DNA of 64,000 bases from Candidatus Auribacterota bacterium. Lineage in GTDB: Bacteria; Auribacterota; JAFGBW01; JAFGJP01. Below are positions 58,459-64,000 of this stretch, piece by piece. Positions within the stretch are counted from its first letter, which is position 1, and each line of letters opens with the position of its first letter. The stretch lies in NCBI GenBank assembly GCA_023144635.1, contig JAGLFH010000014.1, positions 1-64,000 on the forward strand, given 5' to 3'. Made by a program: the position numbers and the translations under genes. Under the pieces are notes generated by a model that had not been told where the DNA came from, searched no databases, and saw only the letters and a list, made by a program, of their open reading frames with translations.

Positions 58459-58884
58459 ATGCTTGTTAATATGGGTCGAACTTTTATTGGAAGACTGGAA
58501 AAAGGTGCGGATATACTTAAATCTTTGACTGAAATATGCAAAAAAGAAAATATAAGGTCTGGAGCTTTTTCACTTATAGGGGCTGTAACTTCTGCAAATG
58601 TCGGGTATTATGATCAATTGGCGAAAAAATACTGTGATCCTATAAGTTTTAATGAAGCATTGGAGATAACAGCTTGTACAGGAAATGTATCTATTAAAGA
58701 CAATGGAATATTTGTTCATGCTCATATATCTTTATCAAACAAAATTGGTAAATGCTTTGGCGGGCATCTTATGCCTGGAACTTACGTTTTTGCCGCAGAA
58801 TACTGTATTACAGAGTTTATGGGTGAAGAACTTGTAAGAGAGTTTGATGATGAGACAGGGTTAGGCCTATGGAAGATGATGTAA
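58459..58884 (+). CDS. DUF296/PPC domain protein (second copy)
   Basis: RTFIGRLEKGADILKSLTEICKKENIRSGAFSLIGAVTSANVGYYD...FVHAHISLSNKIGKCFGGHLM. Confidence 0.9.
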   Translation: MLVNMGRTFIGRLEKGADILKSLTEICKKENIRSGAFSLIGAVTSANVGYYDQLAKKYCDPISFNEALEITACTGNVSIKDNGIFVHAHISLSNKIGKCFGGHLMPGTYVFAAEYCITEFMGEELVREFDDETGLGLWKMM

Positions 58885-59049
58885 GAAAAACGTGATTAGC
58901 TATTCGTCGTTCGGGGTTCGTTCATGGTGCACTACCGTGCGAGATTATAAAAAAGCTAAAAGTTGAAAAAACGGGAGTTGGGATATTGCGGACGAAAAAA
59001 AACAGAAGCCAATAAGTGGAATATTCAGGTAAATAATAGGGGATAACTT

Positions 59050-60822
59050 ATGAATAAAAGCAAATTCATCTTAATTTTTATCTTAATTAGTACTTTTTAC
59101 GGATGCGGTAAGACAAGAAGTGTTTTTGAAAAGCGGTATGTTGCAACTGTAATTCCAGCTTACACCTTAGAAGACTATATACGTGAACTTGATAGTAGTG
59201 ACAGTGATATCAGGTATCTTGCTGTTGCAAACATAATGGAGCTTGAAGGAAATGATGCAGCAGCGATGAAAATAAAAAAGCTTCTTTATGATCCATCCTC
59301 AAAAGTAAGAGCTATTGCAGCATATGCACTTTCCGGTGTTGACAAAAAGATAAAGATAGAAGATACACTAATTGATCTTTGTAAAGATGCTTCATCTGTT
59401 GTAAGAGAAGAGGCCGTACATGCTCTAGGACGAAGATATCCGTCATCAGTTAATGCCGGAAAAGCTATTTTAAATGCGATATCAGATCCTAATTTGATCG
59501 TTAGGTTAACTGCATATGGTGGGGTTATAGGTTTTTTAGAAAAGGCAGAAAATAAGGAAAATATTGTAAAAACCCTTATACAAAAACTTGAAGGGAATAC
59601 ATCTTTACCTGAAAAGCTTATGATAATTAGTTTGCTTGGATATGTTAAACATGAACTAGCGGAAGAGAAACTTGTAGAACTACTTCAGTCTCCTGACAAA
59701 CGTATACTCAATGCTTCAATAGAATCTTTAGGAAATTTGGAATCTTCTTTAGCTTCAATAAAAGTTGCAGCATTGCTTGAAAATGAAAAAGCTGATAAAG
59801 AAATTATTTTTGATGCTCTCGGGCGAATGAAAGCAGAGAATTGCTTAGATAAAATATATCCATTTCTCCAGAGCAAAGATGCGGAACTTCGTCGAAAGGC
59901 TGTTTCTGTATTATCAGATATAGAGTCAAAGGATGCTCTTCCAGAATTAAAGAAAAGGTTTAATGTGCTTTATGGTGAACTTGCAGGATTGTTGGATTCT
60001 ACAAAAATACTTGATTTTGTAGAGTCCGGCGATGAGATTATACTACTTGCAAAAACTATTTCAGATCTTGAGAAAAAAGGAAAAAAAATAAAAGGATATC
60101 TTGAGTCAGATAATAACTATGAGAGGTTATGCGGTCTTTTTAAGATTATTAATTATAACGAACCTTTTGACCGTATATTGATGGAAGATAATGAAAAAGG
60201 GAAAATGATATTTAAAATGATCGAAAAACTGGAAAAAGATGAAGATCCTGTTATAAAAATGTTTGCCTGTCTTGCTCTTGGCAATTCTGTTGATGAAAGA
60301 GTACCTGTTATACTTGAACAAAACTGGTCATCACCTGTTTTTGGGGTTTCATGGTCCTCAATGAGTGCAATAAGTACCTATATTAAAAACACTAAAGATA
60401 TGGAAGTTTTAAAAAGAGCATATGAAACAAAAGAAACATATGAAGTATCAATTTTTAGTGATGAAGATAAGGGTTATATTATGCGTGATATGCTGGAAGA
60501 TGCTGTAGTTAAATATGAAAATTTAAATATAACTTTAAAAAGACTGAAAAAAGAGATGAATGATGTAGATGATCTGGCAACATCTATTATGGCAGCTTTT
60601 CATTTAGCAAAAAAAAAGGATATTGCAGCATTTCCTGTTTTAACAGGTTTTTTAAAACATGAAAAGCGTGAATACAGAATATATGCTGTACAAGGCCTCG
60701 AGTATTTTAAAGAAAAATCACTGGATGTTTTGACATTGGCGTTAAAAGAAGAAGATGATAAGTTTGTTAAAGATTACATAAGTTCTTCAATAGAAAATAT
60801 AAAAGGAAATAGTAAGAAGTAG
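59050..60822 (+). CDS. HEAT-repeat lipoprotein
   Basis: Lipobox STFYGCGK; HEAT repeats (DPSSKVRAIAAYALSGV, DASSVVREEAVHALGRR, SPDKRILNASIESLGNL). Confidence 0.85.
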   Translation: MNKSKFILIFILISTFYGCGKTRSVFEKRYVATVIPAYTLEDYIRELDSSDSDIRYLAVANIMELEGNDAAAMKIKKLLYDPSSKVRAIAAYALSGVDKKIKIEDTLIDLCKDASSVVREEAVHALGRRYPSSVNAGKAILNAISDPNLIVRLTAYGGVIGFLEKAENKENIVKTLIQKLEGNTSLPEKLMIISLLGYVKHELAEEKLVELLQSPDKRILNASIESLGNLESSLASIKVAALLENEKADKEIIFDALGRMKAENCLDKIYPFLQSKDAELRRKAVSVLSDIESKDALPELKKRFNVLYGELAGLLDSTKILDFVESGDEIILLAKTISDLEKKGKKIKGYLESDNNYERLCGLFKIINYNEPFDRILMEDNEKGKMIFKMIEKLEKDEDPVIKMFACLALGNSVDERVPVILEQNWSSPVFGVSWSSMSAISTYIKNTKDMEVLKRAYETKETYEVSIFSDEDKGYIMRDMLEDAVVKYENLNITLKRLKKEMNDVDDLATSIMAAFHLAKKKDIAAFPVLTGFLKHEKREYRIYAVQGLEYFKEKSLDVLTLALKEEDDKFVKDYISSSIENIKGNSKK

Positions 60823-60828
60823 GAAAAG

Positions 60829-60860
60829 GATTCAAGGACTCGAGGAATCAAGGGGTCAAG
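60829..60860 (+). repeat. 8-bp phased array
   Basis: GGATTCAA GGACTCGA GGAATCAA GGGGTCAA. Confidence 0.75.
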
Positions 60861-60930
60861 TGTAAAGCCTGCTGATAGAAAAATGGATGTAAAAATCCCA
60901 AATAACAAATTCAAAATATCAGACATTTTA

Positions 60931-61030
60931 CGTTCTACACGGTCCGTTCGGTGAACGGACCCTATCGCAGATCCGCCAATCTTTTAGAGACACAATTTTT
61001 TACACGGAATGGGCAGGCCCGTTCCCTACA
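60931..61030 (-). repeat. two adjacent GTAGGG-[stem]-CCGTGTA hairpin cassettes
   Basis: TACACGGTCCGTTCGGTGAACGGACCCTA (60937-60964) and TACACGGAATGGGCAGGCCCGTTCCCTAC (61001-61029). Confidence 0.8.
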
Positions 61031-61179
61031 CACTTTTTATTTTTTGCTTTTATTTTTGTTTTTGTGATTCTTTAACGCATAACGCACAGCTGATATGCTT
61101 AGGGTAAGCATATCTAATTCTATTTAGTTTTTTTCTCATATAATGTTATTATAAAAACTTATTATCTATTTCTTTTTAA

Positions 61180-63342
61180 ATGAATTATATAGGGAATTTA
61201 AAGATGAAAAGATTTTCTACATTTGAGGGTGTCTTCCTTCCTACGTTTTTAAGTATTCTCGGTGTTATTATGTATCTGAGACTTGGATGGGTTGTCGGCC
61301 AGACAGGTTTAAAAGGCGCTCTTCTAATAATAATCTTAAGTAACGTGATAACTCTTCTTACAGGTCTTTCAATTTCAAGCATTGCAACAAATATGCGACT
61401 GGGAGCAGGCGGTGCTTATACGATAATATCAAAATCTCTTGGTTATCAAATAGGTGGAGCTATCGGAATTCCTCTTTATATTTCACAGGCAGTTTCAGTT
61501 GCTTTTTATATTACGGGATTTACAGAGTGCTGGGTATCAGTGTTTCCTTTACATAATTTTCTTGTTGTTTCGATTGTTTTATGGCTTTTACTTCTTACTG
61601 TTTCATATATGAGTGCTAAATTTGCTTTTAAGCTTCAATATGGAATATTAATTATCATTGTTCTTTCTCTTGTTTCTGCTTTTCTCGGTAAAAGCAGTAT
61701 TGAGGCCGCAACTTTTTTTGGTGAGGGTATTGGAAATATAAAGTTCTGGCAGGTTTTTGCTGTGTTCTTTCCTGCTGTAACAGGAATACTTGCAGGTGTC
61801 AGTATGTCGGGAGAGCTTGAAAAACCATCAAAGAATATTCCTGTAGGAACATTATCGGCCATTGGATTGGGTCTTATTGTTTACATCTTTCTAGCTATAT
61901 GGTTTTCGACTCATGCAACCTCCCAACAGCTGATTTCTAATTCTACAATAATAGCTGATCTTGCGCGTTGGCGTTTTCTGGTTGTTGCAGGTATTATGGG
62001 AGCAACACTTTCTTCTGCGCTTAGTATGTTCGTAGCTTCTCCAAGAACTCTTCTTGCTCTTGGAAAACACCGGATAATTCCATTTTCGACTTTTTTTTCA
62101 AAAGTTAATTCTAAAGGTGAACCTGCAAAAGCAATACTTTTGACGGCAGTCCTTTGTCTTGTAACTATTTTTCTTGGTTCACTTAATAAAATTGCTGTCC
62201 TTCTTACAATGTTTTTTCTTATAACTTACGGAATGCTTAATATTGCTGTTTTTATAGAACAGGGAATTGGTATTTTAAGTTTCAGGCCATCATTCAAAGT
62301 GCCTCTTTTCTTTTCTCTGCTCGGAGGAATAGGTTGTATTGCAACAATGTTTCTTATTAATCCAGTTTTCAGTGTAATTGCAATAGCCGTAATAATAGTT
62401 ATATATATGATACTGATCCATAAAGAAGTACAAAGAAGCTGGCCTGATGTAAGGAAGGGGCTATTCATTTTTATTGCTGAAAAAGCATTAAAAGTAGCAT
62501 CAGAGCTTCCCTATCATCCAAAGACATGGAAGCCAAATTTGTTAATACCTATAAGAATACCGAAAGACTGGATAGGAATGACAGAATTTATTAAAAATAT
62601 AGTTTTTCCAAATGGACGTGTCACTCTTTTAAGTATTGCGGAAGATACAAGAATTCCTCAGACGAGAGATGAAAAACTGAAACTTAAGAAAAAAACAGAG
62701 CAGGGTCTGGATATGCTTAAAAGTGCATTGCAGGAAGATAATATACTTGTTACGCCTATGCTTGTGGAATCACATGATTTCCTTGAAGGAACAAGAACTG
62801 TAACTCAGGCTCTTAAGGATTCTTTTCTACCTCCTAATATTTTATTTTTAAAACTTGGTTTTGACTGCAGCAGGGATCATATTATTGAATCTCTTTTTCA
62901 AAAAGAAAAGAAAGAAGATATTGGAATTATGGTGTTTGAATTTCATCCAACAGTTGGTCTTGGAGAACAAAAGACAGTTAATCTTTGGGTAAGAGATAAA
63001 AGCCCTAATCTTAACCTTGCCGTTTTAACTGCATTGCAAATAAAACAGAACTGGGATGGGAATTTACGTATTATTCAGGTGGTTGGGGCAGAAGAAGAAA
63101 AGGAAAGAGCTACTCAGTATTTAGAAAAGCTGAGAAAACTTACACGTATACCAAGAGATACGATAAAAACAGTTATGGTGGGTGATTTTAAAGAGGTGCT
63201 TGCTTCTGCACCGCCAGCAGATATTAATATTTTTGGTGTTGCTGAAAACCTTGATACTTCGTGGATACGAAATATTACGGAAACAGTAAATACATCTGTT
63301 CTTTTCCTAAGAGATGCTAAAGATCATAGTGCTCTTGCATAA
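61180..63342 (+). CDS. APC-superfamily permease, SLC12 (Na-K-Cl cotransporter)-like with C-terminal cytoplasmic domain
   Basis: TFEGVFLPTFLSILGVIMYLRLGWVVGQTGLKG...NMRLGAGGAYTIISKSLG...; the alternative start 61204 is possible. Confidence 0.92.
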   Translation: MNYIGNLKMKRFSTFEGVFLPTFLSILGVIMYLRLGWVVGQTGLKGALLIIILSNVITLLTGLSISSIATNMRLGAGGAYTIISKSLGYQIGGAIGIPLYISQAVSVAFYITGFTECWVSVFPLHNFLVVSIVLWLLLLTVSYMSAKFAFKLQYGILIIIVLSLVSAFLGKSSIEAATFFGEGIGNIKFWQVFAVFFPAVTGILAGVSMSGELEKPSKNIPVGTLSAIGLGLIVYIFLAIWFSTHATSQQLISNSTIIADLARWRFLVVAGIMGATLSSALSMFVASPRTLLALGKHRIIPFSTFFSKVNSKGEPAKAILLTAVLCLVTIFLGSLNKIAVLLTMFFLITYGMLNIAVFIEQGIGILSFRPSFKVPLFFSLLGGIGCIATMFLINPVFSVIAIAVIIVIYMILIHKEVQRSWPDVRKGLFIFIAEKALKVASELPYHPKTWKPNLLIPIRIPKDWIGMTEFIKNIVFPNGRVTLLSIAEDTRIPQTRDEKLKLKKKTEQGLDMLKSALQEDNILVTPMLVESHDFLEGTRTVTQALKDSFLPPNILFLKLGFDCSRDHIIESLFQKEKKEDIGIMVFEFHPTVGLGEQKTVNLWVRDKSPNLNLAVLTALQIKQNWDGNLRIIQVVGAEEEKERATQYLEKLRKLTRIPRDTIKTVMVGDFKEVLASAPPADINIFGVAENLDTSWIRNITETVNTSVLFLRDAKDHSALA

Positions 63343-63374
63343 AAAATAAATAGTTTTAAAGAAGGAGTGATCTT

Positions 63375-63890
63375 ATGAAAAAACTTTTATTGTTTTTATT
63401 CATTTTGCTGTTTGCTGTTTCTGCTCATGCATATGTTACCTGTCAGTCTTGCGGTTTTAAGAGAAACTATGAAGATGATGAATTTTGCATAAATTGCATG
63501 AAGAAATTGGATAAGAGCAGTTCATCCAGCGTAACAGCCAAACCAAAAGCAAAAAAGAATAGTACGAATGTTGCCAATAAAGATAAAACTTATCAATTTA
63601 AAGAAAATTATATATTACTTTTCCCTTACCAGGTAGTAGAAGGTTCGGCTGCTAAGGACGGCCTTTATCAAGATTTTAAAGAAATGAAGATAATTCGTGC
63701 CAAGCCTGCTGTTTTTTCAAAGAGGGAAGCAAAGATAGAAGTCATAAGGAAATTTAAAGTTATTTATGATAATGGAGTTAAGATTAATGTGTGTGAAGTG
63801 ATGGTAGAGACTAATACTTTTAAAATGCTTGACGGAAGAATTATTAGTTTTAAAAAACTAGGAGGTTTTGTATTAGCAAAAAGATTATAA
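63375..63890 (+). CDS. secreted zinc-ribbon protein of unknown function
   Basis: Signal peptide; CQSCGFKRNYEDDEFCINCMKKL. Confidence 0.7.
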   Translation: MKKLLLFLFILLFAVSAHAYVTCQSCGFKRNYEDDEFCINCMKKLDKSSSSSVTAKPKAKKNSTNVANKDKTYQFKENYILLFPYQVVEGSAAKDGLYQDFKEMKIIRAKPAVFSKREAKIEVIRKFKVIYDNGVKINVCEVMVETNTFKMLDGRIISFKKLGGFVLAKRL

Positions 63891-63905
63891 ATAAAAGGAG
63901 ATAGC

Positions 63906-64000
63906 ATGAAGATTGTTTTAGGTTTCTTAATGATTTTTATTCTTATTACATCTGTTGTATATGCTAATGCAGATGGGTTTGAAATAAAGGGGAAAATAAT
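63906..64000 (+). CDS. start of a secreted protein (partial)
   Basis: RBS aaaggag; MKIVLGFLMIFILITSVVYANADGFEIKGKI... runs off the window. Confidence 0.6.
   Translation, partial: MKIVLGFLMIFILITSVVYANADGFEIKGKI

Overview
The window is AT-rich bacterial chromosome with about 45 supportable CDSs. No rRNA, tRNA, CRISPR array or transposase was recognised. Housekeeping and metabolic anchors are the RnfD/RnfC end, an orphan 2-oxoacid:ferredoxin oxidoreductase beta subunit, MgtE, RecO, CarB, a PurF-like protein with Ser in place of the catalytic Cys, KDPG aldolase, a DRE-TIM aldolase, a CPA2 antiporter and an SLC12-like permease. There are many secreted or surface proteins (2029-aa triple-DUF2341 protein, SUMF1-coiled-coil protein, HEAT proteins, CAP, EF-hand, TSP3, PEKP-rich) and signalling genes (PilZ, REC, HDOD, GGDEF, hybrid kinase). 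An accessory stretch at about 18-27 kb carries Fic, a PD-(D/E)XK-like protein, DUF4062, a transglutaminase-like protein, a Bax1-I-like protein, a truncated DUF4386 and DUF1287. The most unusual signal is in the intergenic DNA, which is a mosaic of dispersed non-coding repeats in which constant modules flank or enclose variable but self-complementary arms. Three groups stand out: ~126-bp inverted-repeat elements abutting stop codons, a GTAGGG-[stem]-CCGTGTAAAAG hairpin cassette, and a head module followed by degenerate 7/8/9-bp phased repeat arrays. Other notable items are a sensor kinase broken by an apparent small frameshifting deletion, a candidate short RNA or leader upstream of carB, and a 262-bp TIR-bounded structured element. 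Taxonomy was not determined; family content is loosely reminiscent of PVC/Omnitrophota-type lineages (inference only).
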